From Mycobacterium sp. (GTDB lineage Bacteria; Actinomycetota; Actinomycetes; Mycobacteriales; Mycobacteriaceae), in assembly GCA_019236925.1 (NCBI GenBank), contig JAFAID010000342.1, positions 1-33,054 of the forward strand: 33,054 bases of DNA, read 5' to 3'. Of the stretch, positions 26,827 to 33,054 are shown piece by piece. Each line of letters starts with the position of its first letter. The stretch's first letter is position 1. Below the pieces are notes generated by a model. The model saw only the letters and a list, made by a program, of their open reading frames with translations, ran no database searches and was not told the origin of the DNA. A program made the position numbers and the translations under genes.

Positions 26827-26839
26827 CTCGATTGACCCG

Positions 26840-27778
26840 TCAGACCTCGGATGCTCGGCGACCGTGGTCCCCGAACGGCTCGTCGCGGTGACGCACCGCA
26901 TCGCGGAAGCCGTGCTCAACCGCGTCGGCCACGAACGCATGCCCCTCGGGTGTGTGTCGGGCGACACCGTCGAAGACGATGCTGACCATCCTGCTGGTGG
27001 CTACGCCCTGTTGCAGCAACGCCGAATTGAGAGCGAGTTTGACCATGATCAGCTGATTGACCGGCACCGCGGCGATCCGCGCGACCAGGCGTTCGGTGCG
27101 CTCGTCGAGGTCTTCAGGGTCGGGTGCCTCGATAGCCAGACCCCACTCGGCGGCTTGCGCTCCGGTGATGCAATCCCCGGTCAGCAGAAGGCGTTTGGCA
27201 CGCTGGTCACCCAGCCGGTGCGCCCACAGCCCGGCGGCCGGCACTCCCCAGACCCGGGTTGGCGGGTAGCCGATCTTCGCGTCGGACGCGGCAATCACCT
27301 GGTCGGCGTGCAGAGCGATGTCGGTGCCGCCGGCCACACAGTAGCCATGGATTTTGACCACCGTGGGTTTGTCCGCGTGCATCAGGCTGGAAAAGCCACG
27401 CACGAATCGGCTCATCATCTGGTAGTCGATCATCGGGTCCCACGGCTGATTCGGTAAGTGGTTGATCGCCTGGGTCTTACCGTCCAGCACAGTCTCGCTG
27501 TACGCGCCGGTGCCACCGGCTGAGCCGGTGCGATCTGCATAGGCGCTCAGGTCGAAGCCGGCGCAGAAGCCTTCACCCCTGCCGGAGATCAGGATGACGT
27601 GCACGCTGGGGTCCAAATCGGCGCGCTCGACCAGAGCCGACAGCTCCAGCGGGGTGTCGGCGATGATCGCGTTGCCCTTCTCCGGCCGGTTGAACGTGAT
27701 CCGGGCAACCCGGTCGGTGACCTCATAGGTCATCGTCTTCAGGTTGTCGAAGTCGACCGGCCTGATCGCGTGAGTCAT
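26840..27778 (-). CDS. echA4: Enoyl-CoA hydratase/isomerase family protein EchA4
   Basis: A 312 aa crotonase-fold enzyme. MTYEVTDRVARITFNRPEKGNAI, the oxyanion loop GRGEGFCAGFDLSAYAD and KIHGYCVAGGTDIALHADQVIAASDAKIGYPPTRVWGVPAAG are the family signatures. The middle insertion (residues ~85-115, around AINHLPNQPWDPMIDYQMMSRFVRG) is longer than in housekeeping hydratases. The C-terminal tail is hydrophilic. ATG 27778 lies 8 bases after the fadE8 stop, so the dehydrogenase and hydratase are made together and probably act in sequence on the same acyl-CoA. Confidence 0.92.
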   Translation of the reverse strand: MTHAIRPVDFDNLKTMTYEVTDRVARITFNRPEKGNAIIADTPLELSALVERADLDPSVHVILISGRGEGFCAGFDLSAYADRTGSAGGTGAYSETVLDGKTQAINHLPNQPWDPMIDYQMMSRFVRGFSSLMHADKPTVVKIHGYCVAGGTDIALHADQVIAASDAKIGYPPTRVWGVPAAGLWAHRLGDQRAKRLLLTGDCITGAQAAEWGLAIEAPDPEDLDERTERLVARIAAVPVNQLIMVKLALNSALLQQGVATSRMVSIVFDGVARHTPEGHAFVADAVEHGFRDAVRHRDEPFGDHGRRASEV

Positions 27779-27786
27779 ATTGGGGC

Positions 27787-29415
27787 TCAGCCCTTTACCA
27801 GGGCCCGCTCCAGGATCGGCGCAAGGTCGAGTCCGTCCGGCATGGTGCCGAACGCGCCGCCCCATTGCCCGTCGAGACGGGTGGCCAAGAACGCCTCGGC
27901 AACCGCGGGGTGTCCGTGGCGCACCAGCAGCGAGCCCTGTAGCGCCAAGCAGATGTCTTCGGCGACTTTGCGGGCCCGGTAGGCGATGGTGTCCAGATCG
28001 CCGAGCTGTGAGCGCATCCGCTCGATGTGGCCATCTAGACGCGGATCCTGGCCCATGCTTTTGGCCAGCTCGCCGAACAGCACCTCGACACACTCCGGAC
28101 GAGTTGCCATGGCGCGCAGAGTATCCAGTGCGCTGACATTGCCGGAACCTTCCCAGATCCCCATCAGCGGTGCCTCACGGTACAGCCGCGGCATACCGGA
28201 ATCCTCGACATAGCCGTTGCCGCCCAGGCATTCCAGCGCCTCGGCGGCGTGCGGCGTGGCGCGCTTGCACACCCAGTACTTGCTGGCCGCCAGACCGATC
28301 CGGCGTAGCAGCGCTTCGGTCTGGTCTCCGCGGATGGCGTTGTCGGTGGCGCCGGCCATCCGCATCGCCACCATGGTGGCTGCCTCAGCCTCAACGGCGA
28401 GGTCCGCCAACACATTACGCATCAGCGGTTGGTCAATCAGATAGGCGCCGAAAGCCTTGCGGTGCTGCGCGTGATGGACGGCGTGGGTCAGCCCGGTGCG
28501 CATGCTGGTGGCGCTGCCCAGTGCGCAGTCCAGCCGGGTCAGGTTGACCATCTCGATGATGGTCGGAACACCGCGGCCCTCCTCGCCGACCAGCCACGCG
28601 GTGGCGCCGTCGTACTCGACCTCGCTGGATGCGTTGGCATGGTTGCCGAGTTTGTCCTTGAGCCGCTGTAGCAGCATCCGGTTGCGGGTGCCGTCGGGCA
28701 GCACCCGCGGTAAGAAGAAGCAGGACAGCCCGCCAGGCGCCTGCGCGAGCACCAGAAACACGTCGGACATCGGCGCCGAGGTGAACCATTTGTGACCGGT
28801 CAGGCAGTAGGTGCTGTCGGCGTTTGGGGTGGCCTGCGTGGTGCCGGCGCGGACATCGGAGCCACCCTGCTTCTCGGTCATCGACATGCCCGCGGTCAAC
28901 CCCGGCTTGGTCGAGGGCACCTTGAGGTCCGGATCGTAGTGCCGGCTGGTCAGCAGCGGCTCGTAGCCGGCGGCGAGCTCAGGGTTGAAGCGCAGCGCCG
29001 GAATGACGGCATACGTCATCGAAATCGGGCACATGTGGCCGGGTTCGGCGGTCCACACGCCGGTCTTGGCCGCGCGGACCACGTGCGCCCCGGGCCGGTC
29101 GTCGGCCCACGGCGCGGCGTGCAGGCCGTGCTCGATCGCGGTACGCATCAGCTCGTGGTAGGCGGGGTCGTATTCGACCTCGTCGATGCGGTGGCCGTAC
29201 CGGTCGTGGGTGCGCAGAACGGGCCGGTTGCGGTCGGCCAGCTCGCCCCAGCGTTGCGCCTGCTTGGAGCCGGATATCGCACCGACCGTGGTCACCTCGT
29301 CCAGGCCCCACTGCCCGCCTTCGCGGATCAGCGCCTCGATGAGCACCGGGGAGGATGCCGGGTTGTAGTCCTCGAGCGGCGGGACCTGGTTGGTGACGAC
29401 ATGCGTATCTGACAT
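27787..29415 (-). CDS. fadE8: Acyl-CoA dehydrogenase, AidB-like (FadE8)
   Basis: A 542 aa acyl-CoA dehydrogenase of the AidB-like branch, longer than ordinary ~390 aa enzymes. Visible: TKPGLTAGMSMTEKQGGSDVRAGTT (FAD/substrate-contact motif), YCLTGHKWFTSAPMSD, RLKDKLGNHANASSEVEYDGA, and C-terminal ECLGGNGYVEDSGMPRLYREAPLMGIWEGSGNV with the catalytic Glu region. These enzymes oxidise acyl-CoA to enoyl-CoA with FAD, delivering electrons to ETF; E. coli AidB instead protects DNA from alkylation, a notable parallel because this operon also begins with the repair nuclease nfo. ATG 29415; a TTGTGC-N16-TAACAT pair upstream is a weak possible promoter. Confidence 0.94.
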   Translation of the reverse strand: MSDTHVVTNQVPPLEDYNPASSPVLIEALIREGGQWGLDEVTTVGAISGSKQAQRWGELADRNRPVLRTHDRYGHRIDEVEYDPAYHELMRTAIEHGLHAAPWADDRPGAHVVRAAKTGVWTAEPGHMCPISMTYAVIPALRFNPELAAGYEPLLTSRHYDPDLKVPSTKPGLTAGMSMTEKQGGSDVRAGTTQATPNADSTYCLTGHKWFTSAPMSDVFLVLAQAPGGLSCFFLPRVLPDGTRNRMLLQRLKDKLGNHANASSEVEYDGATAWLVGEEGRGVPTIIEMVNLTRLDCALGSATSMRTGLTHAVHHAQHRKAFGAYLIDQPLMRNVLADLAVEAEAATMVAMRMAGATDNAIRGDQTEALLRRIGLAASKYWVCKRATPHAAEALECLGGNGYVEDSGMPRLYREAPLMGIWEGSGNVSALDTLRAMATRPECVEVLFGELAKSMGQDPRLDGHIERMRSQLGDLDTIAYRARKVAEDICLALQGSLLVRHGHPAVAEAFLATRLDGQWGGAFGTMPDGLDLAPILERALVKG

Positions 29416-29462
29416 GCAGCCAATGTTACATTTTTTCTACAACCGCACAAGAGGTGTAATGC

Positions 29463-30308
29463 TCAGCGGGGGTGCGCAACGAAGAACTGCCACAGCTTCT
29501 CGGTGGCGAAGTCGGGCCAGTGATGGCCGCCGCCGTCGATGGTGATCAGCACCACGCTGCGGTTGTCGGGGCATCCGGCGGTCGACGTGGTGACCGAACC
29601 GCTGGTCGTCACGGCCGGGGTTGCGCAGTGGTCAACGTTGCGCCAGAACGCATTGATGTCCTGGATCGGCGGACCGTCGAGGTGAACGAAGCCGCGGCCG
29701 GGCCCGCCATCGTAGGGAATCAGCGGATCCGCTGTGCCGTGAATGGCCATGACCGACACCGGGTGAGGCGACCGGCACGGGTTCAGCTGGGTGCCCGAAA
29801 CCGGACCGATCGCGGCGAAAAGCGTTGTGTCGCATGCCAGGGTGTAGTCCATCATGCCGCCGTTGCTCATGCCGGTGGCATACACGTGCGAGGCGTTGAT
29901 GCTGACGTTCTTTTCGATGTCGGCGACGGCCGCGGTGATAAAGCCGACGTCGTCGATGCCCTCCTTTGCCGGCTTGCCGCAGCACCCGGCGCCGTTGACG
30001 TTCCAGGCCCGGTTGAGGCCATTCGGGTAAGCGACGACGAACTTTTGCGCATCGGCCAATTGGTCCCAGCCGTAATTTCTTTCAGCGTAGTCACCGGTGC
30101 CGAAACCGCCGTGCAGCACGATCACCAGTGCGGTCGACGCGGGCACTCCCGGGGGCTTGTGCAGCCGATAACCGCGGTCGCGTCCGCCGACGTTGATGGT
30201 GTGCATGCTGGTGCCGTCCACAAAGCCCGACGGCGGCTTCGGATGCCAGCTCGCACAACCAGCGATGACCAGCGCGACGCTCAGTAGCATCGCGACCCGA
30301 CGCAGCAT
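29463..30308 (-). CDS. lpqP: Lipoprotein esterase LpqP (PHB depolymerase/feruloyl esterase family)
   Basis: A 281 aa exported lipoprotein hydrolase. The N-terminal MLRRVAMLLSVALVIAGC has a lipobox with acceptor Cys18. The alpha/beta hydrolase domain shows VIVLHGGFGTGDY, the nucleophile Ser148 in TGMSNGGMMD, Asp194 in HGTADPLIPYDGG and His262/His263 in GGGHHWPD, with two cysteine-rich turns (AGCCG, CGSC-like spacing) suggesting disulfides. Related enzymes cleave polyhydroxybutyrate, feruloyl or acetyl-xylan esters. Its ATG directly follows the nfo stop (TGAATG-type junction), and fadE8 is 47 bp downstream. Confidence 0.9.
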   Translation of the reverse strand: MLRRVAMLLSVALVIAGCASWHPKPPSGFVDGTSMHTINVGGRDRGYRLHKPPGVPASTALVIVLHGGFGTGDYAERNYGWDQLADAQKFVVAYPNGLNRAWNVNGAGCCGKPAKEGIDDVGFITAAVADIEKNVSINASHVYATGMSNGGMMDYTLACDTTLFAAIGPVSGTQLNPCRSPHPVSVMAIHGTADPLIPYDGGPGRGFVHLDGPPIQDINAFWRNVDHCATPAVTTSGSVTTSTAGCPDNRSVVLITIDGGGHHWPDFATEKLWQFFVAHPR

Positions 30309-31067
30309 TCAGCCGCTCGTCTTCTCCCGCAGGAACGCGATGTCGTCCTTGCGGCCCTTGTCGGCCGTTTCGCAGATAACCGGCGCACCCGCCGCGCGCA
30401 CCACCGCCACCAGCAGCTCGGGATCGATCTGCCCGGTGCCGAAGTTGGCGTGCCGGTCACGGCCCGAGCCCGCCGAATCCTTGGAGTCGTTGCAGTGCAC
30501 CAGGTCGATGCGGCCGGTGATCCCCTTGATGCGGTCGACGGCGTCGACCAGCGCCTCGCCAGCCGCCCAGGCGTGGCAGGTATCCAGGCAAAAGCCAATT
30601 CCCTTGTCGCCGATGTGGTCCCAGAGCCGGCCGATGGTGTCGAAGTGACGGGCTATGGCGTGATCGCCGCCGGCGGTGTTTTCCAGGTAGACCGGAACTT
30701 TGGTCTCCAATTGGTCGAGCGCCTTGCGCCAGCGCTGGAAACCTTCGTCGAGGTCGCTGTCCTCGGCGACGTGGCCGCCATGCACGATCACCGCGGCGGC
30801 ACCGATCTCGGCCGCCGCGTCGCAGGTGTCCTGCAAGATCTTGCGCGACGGGATCCGCACCCGGTTGTTCGCCGACGCGACGTTGATCAGATAGGGCGCG
30901 TGCACGTAGATCGGTAGGGCCGCGGCCTTGAGCTGTGCCGCGTCGTCGCGCGGCTTGGGCGCCTTCCAGCTCTGCGGGTTGCCGAGGAAAATCTGCACGA
31001 CCTCAGCGTTCTCGGCCTCGGCCGCGGCCAGTGGATGCTGCGGACTGACATGTGAACCGATAAGCAT
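30309..31067 (-). CDS. nfo: Endonuclease IV (AP endonuclease)
   Basis: A 252 aa TIM-barrel AP endonuclease that cuts 5' of abasic sites in base-excision repair (end/Rv0670 in M. tuberculosis). [35 protein letters not shown] is the typical N-terminus; [51 protein letters not shown] and [26 protein letters not shown] supply the trinuclear zinc ligands (His, Glu, Asp). ATG 31067 lies only a few bases from the 3' end of the group II intron that fills the upstream region, so its transcription may depend on intron splicing or readthrough. It heads the nfo-lpqP-fadE8 run. Confidence 0.96.
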   Translation of the reverse strand: MLIGSHVSPQHPLAAAEAENAEVVQIFLGNPQSWKAPKPRDDAAQLKAAALPIYVHAPYLINVASANNRVRIPSRKILQDTCDAAAEIGAAAVIVHGGHVAEDSDLDEGFQRWRKALDQLETKVPVYLENTAGGDHAIARHFDTIGRLWDHIGDKGIGFCLDTCHAWAAGEALVDAVDRIKGITGRIDLVHCNDSKDSAGSGRDRHANFGTGQIDPELLVAVVRAAGAPVICETADKGRKDDIAFLREKTSG

Positions 31068-31120
31068 TGGTAGTCAGGGGCGCGGTGTCTGCAGGGCAGA
31101 CCCGTTTCCCCATCCCCCTT

Positions 31121-31155
31121 TCAATCCGTGCATGCGGTTTTCCCGCACACGGCTT
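31121..31155 (-). ncRNA. Group II intron domain V (catalytic hairpin)
   Basis: On the minus strand the sequence runs AGCCGTGTGCGG, GAAA, ACCGCATGCACGG: a two-part helix with a 2-base bulge, the AGC catalytic triad at the 5' side (31154-31152) and a GAAA loop. This is the best conserved part of group II ribozymes. It starts 22 bases after the RT stop codon. Confidence 0.82.
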
Positions 31156-31177
31156 TCCGATGATCTTCTTGACATGG

Positions 31178-32551
31178 TTACGCAGCCTTCGGGTAGCGGA
31201 TGGTGCCGCGAAGTCGGTACAGGCCGTGCCCGTTAAACCACGGCTCAGTCCATTGACCGGCCTGTCCCGGGCGCAGGTTGCGACCGCGCTGATGGATCAT
31301 CATGCGGCGCAACCGATCCACAACGTAGTTGTCGACCTGACCGAACTTGACGGCGGCATTACCGGTGCGAAAGTAGGTGCCCCAGCCTCGCAAGATCGGA
31401 TTGAGATCCGCGATCACGTCACGAATATCCATCCCGACCCGGTTGCGGCCGGTCCGATCGCGCACTTTGGACCGTAATCGGGCCATGGCGGTCTGGCTGG
31501 GCCAGCGATGCAGGTAGTAGCGCACTGTGCGCTTCTGTGCCCACAACCGCCCCGACATGCGCGCCCGGAAGTGACAACCCAGAAAATCCAGGCCCTCACG
31601 CCCCTCACGCAAATCGACCACCTTCGTCTTATCCGGATGCAGCCGCAACCCCAATCCGGTCAGGATTTCTCCGACCGCGCCCAGGGCGTGCTCGGCTTGT
31701 GCCGCACGGCGGCACAGCACCACACCGTCATCGGCGTAGCGCACCAACTCCCCCACATTCCGGCGGGATAGTTCGGTGTCGAGCACGTGCAGGTAGATGT
31801 TGGCCAACAGTGGCGAGATCACCCCGCCCTGCGGAGTGCCCGCGACCGTCCGCGACACCACCCCATCGGCCAGCACTCCTGCCTGCAGCCACTTACGCAG
31901 CAGTTTGATCATCCGCCGATCCGAGACCCGCCTACCCACCAATTCAAGCAGGCGCTCGTGGTCGATCTCGCCGAAGAAATTAGCGATATCAAACTCGACC
32001 ACGAACTGGTAGCCCTCGATGAACCCGGTCCGCAAGCGTTCCATCGCCATCGTCGCCGACCGCTTCGGCCGAAACCCATACGAGCACGACAGGAAATCCG
32101 CCTCGAAAATCGGTTCCAACACGATCTTGGCCGCCTGCTGGGCCACCCGGTCTCGCACCGTGGGAATCCCCAACGGCCGCTTACCACCACGAGGTTTGGG
32201 GATCTCCACCCGACGCGCCGGCGCCGGACGGTATCGCCCCGTTCGGAGGTCATCGCGTAACTCACGCAACATGCGGTCCACGCCGTAGTCCTCCACCGCG
32301 ACCAGGGTGATCCGATCCACCCCGGCCGCACCCCTGTTCTCGCGCACCCGCTCCCACGCCTCCCACAGGACGTCACCCCTATGAACACGGTCATACAGGG
32401 CGTGGAAACGGCGACCCTTAGACTGCTTGGCCGCAGCCCATAGCGCACGTTGCAGTCCTCGCACTTTCACCGGCGAGCACACCAACGGTGCCTCGTCGGC
32501 TACGGCAAGCAATAGCTTGCCGGGGTGGTTGGACCGAGTCACCTCGGTCAT
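31178..32551 (-). CDS. ltrA: Group II intron reverse transcriptase/maturase
   Basis: A protein of about 457 aa if it starts at ATG 32551 (MTEVTRSNHPGK); an in-frame open stretch continues to 32938, but that part is structured intron RNA. Reverse transcriptase blocks seen: KPRGGKRPLGIPTVRDRVAQQAAKIVLEPIFEADF, FVVEFDIANFFGEIDH, VAGTPQGGVISPLLANIYLH, the catalytic VRYADDGVVLC and GLRLHPDKTKVVDLREGREGLDFLGCHF, followed by the maturase (X) domain with ILRGWGTYFRTGNAAVKFGQVDNYV. I see no HNH endonuclease domain after it, so insertion would rely on nicked or single-stranded DNA. The name ltrA is generic. Confidence 0.9.
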   Translation of the reverse strand: MTEVTRSNHPGKLLLAVADEAPLVCSPVKVRGLQRALWAAAKQSKGRRFHALYDRVHRGDVLWEAWERVRENRGAAGVDRITLVAVEDYGVDRMLRELRDDLRTGRYRPAPARRVEIPKPRGGKRPLGIPTVRDRVAQQAAKIVLEPIFEADFLSCSYGFRPKRSATMAMERLRTGFIEGYQFVVEFDIANFFGEIDHERLLELVGRRVSDRRMIKLLRKWLQAGVLADGVVSRTVAGTPQGGVISPLLANIYLHVLDTELSRRNVGELVRYADDGVVLCRRAAQAEHALGAVGEILTGLGLRLHPDKTKVVDLREGREGLDFLGCHFRARMSGRLWAQKRTVRYYLHRWPSQTAMARLRSKVRDRTGRNRVGMDIRDVIADLNPILRGWGTYFRTGNAAVKFGQVDNYVVDRLRRMMIHQRGRNLRPGQAGQWTEPWFNGHGLYRLRGTIRYPKAA

Positions 32552-33050
32552 GCCCTCGCGCTTACCTACTTCGTGCGCGCGATCAAAGTTGGGGCCCTTC
32601 CCTCCCGACGCGTTATGTTGCACGCCGATCAGCGGTACTACGACCCCATCGGACTCCCGCTGCCCTCCAGAAGCTTTCACCATCGGCTTATACCCCTGGT
32701 CTTTGCCCGACGCAGGCCAGACAGACGGGCCTCTCCTGTTCCGAACCAGACTGTGTGCACGTGCCGCCTCCCCTACCCCGGAAAGACCCAACGAGCTGAC
32801 CCGGAACAAGGCTCGCCGGACATGGCCTTCGCCGTGACGTGAGCGGCTCGGCTCCTCCGTTGTAACTGTGACGAGGCTGCAGAGTTCGCTTAACGCTACG
32901 GCCCGCGCACTTGCTCCCTCCGAAGAGGCTCTTGACACCCCGCTTAGCCCGCCACCTCTCGACGACGAACCGGGGCCTGCTACCCGGCGCTCCGGTGCCT
33001 ACCGGGGCAGGACTTTCACCCGCAAGCCTGATCCAGCTTCCAGGACGCAC
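32552..33050 (-). ncRNA. Group II intron 5' ribozyme domains (I to IV)
   Basis: About 500 bases upstream of the maturase start with no gene of their own. The sequence is rich in short complementary GC blocks, starts with GTGCGTCCTGG, and contains GGGTGAAAGTCC near 33010-33020, in line with domain I of bacterial group II introns. The open frames that cross it are by-products. Domain boundaries were not folded. Confidence 0.7.
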
Positions 33051-33054
33051 CACG

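Larger units (their letters stand above)
31070..33050 (-). mobile_element. Group II intron with maturase ORF, 3' end at the nfo start codon
   Basis: A ~1.98 kb group II intron on the minus strand. Its 5' end reads GTGCGTCC at 33050, matching the GUGYG consensus. The next ~500 bases form the structured RNA domains, and the reverse transcriptase ORF occupies 31178-32551. After the ORF, domain V is recognisable at about 31121-31155: AGC triad, then CCGTG-TGCGG-GAAA-ACCGCA-TGCACGG, a 34-base hairpin with a GNRA-type tetraloop. Domain VI follows and the 3' end lies within a few bases of 31070, immediately before the nfo ATG (31067). Only 4 bases of the 5' exon are in the window, so the target site cannot be defined. 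The element seems intact and potentially mobile. Confidence 0.87.

Noticed and set aside
29416..29462. Possible TetR or FadR operator in the AT-rich gap before fadE8
   Set aside because: TGTTACA...CTACAAC is only partly symmetrical (outer three bases), and could equally be a promoter -10 region.
32688..33053. 121-residue ORF at the right edge and N-terminal extension of the maturase to 32938
   Set aside because: Both fall in the structured 5' domains of the group II intron, starting with its GTGCG end, and have Arg/Gly/Ser-rich noise composition.

Overview
The window is a 33 kb stretch of GC-rich actinobacterial chromosome, almost certainly from a non-tuberculous Mycobacterium. The gene order on the right half (nfo, lpqP, fadE8, echA4, paaX-like, echA5, then two secreted proteins, a TetR gene, rpsL, rpsG, fusA, tuf) and the mycofactocin genes on the left reproduce, in reverse orientation, the M. 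tuberculosis Rv0670-Rv0697 interval as I know it. Dense short intergenic gaps, ATGA/GTGA overlaps and MIRU-like elements inside operons also fit Mycobacterium.

Layout. 1-1035: C-terminal part of a DHA2-type MFS transporter, converging on and overlapping mftG. 934-7645 (minus strand): complete mycofactocin operon mftA-mftB-mftC-mftD-mftE-mftF-mftG, with the divergent regulator mftR at 7748-8353. The operon encodes a peptide precursor, a RiPP recognition element, a radical SAM enzyme, an FMN dehydrogenase, a peptidase, a glycosyltransferase and a GMC dehydrogenase: together they make, glycosylate and recycle the redox cofactor mycofactocin. 8350-12406: DUF2332 protein, alpha/beta hydrolase divergent from a DUF962-TetR pair with a clear palindromic operator between them, and a ferredoxin reductase. 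12444-15829: an arginine/ornithine block (AsnC/Lrp regulator, amidinotransferase/DDAH-like hydrolase, intact ornithine aminotransferase) plus phoU; in M. tuberculosis these genes lie elsewhere. 16009-16830: a mycofactocin-coupled short-chain dehydrogenase preceded by a perfect match to the KstR (sterol regulon) operator consensus. 16899-17768: SHOCT-domain membrane protein.

17868-22191: the str operon rpsL-rpsG-fusA-tuf with a strong terminator after tuf. 22457-24072: TetR regulator divergent from two small exported proteins, one a DUF3060 lipoprotein. 24138-25310: an FAD monooxygenase in the place where M. tuberculosis carries Rv0678-mmpS5-mmpL5. 25328-31067: a six-gene minus-strand run nfo-lpqP-fadE8-echA4-paaX-echA5, mixing DNA repair, a lipoprotein esterase and acyl-CoA beta-oxidation. 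About 31070-33050: an apparently full-length group II intron with its reverse transcriptase/maturase, inserted on the coding strand with its 3' end at the nfo start codon.

The most notable points are the intact mycofactocin system with MIRU-like mini-ORF elements wedged between its genes, the KstR-type site linking a mycofactocin-dependent dehydrogenase to sterol control, several clean palindromic operators, and the group II intron abutting nfo. No tRNA, rRNA or CRISPR array was seen.
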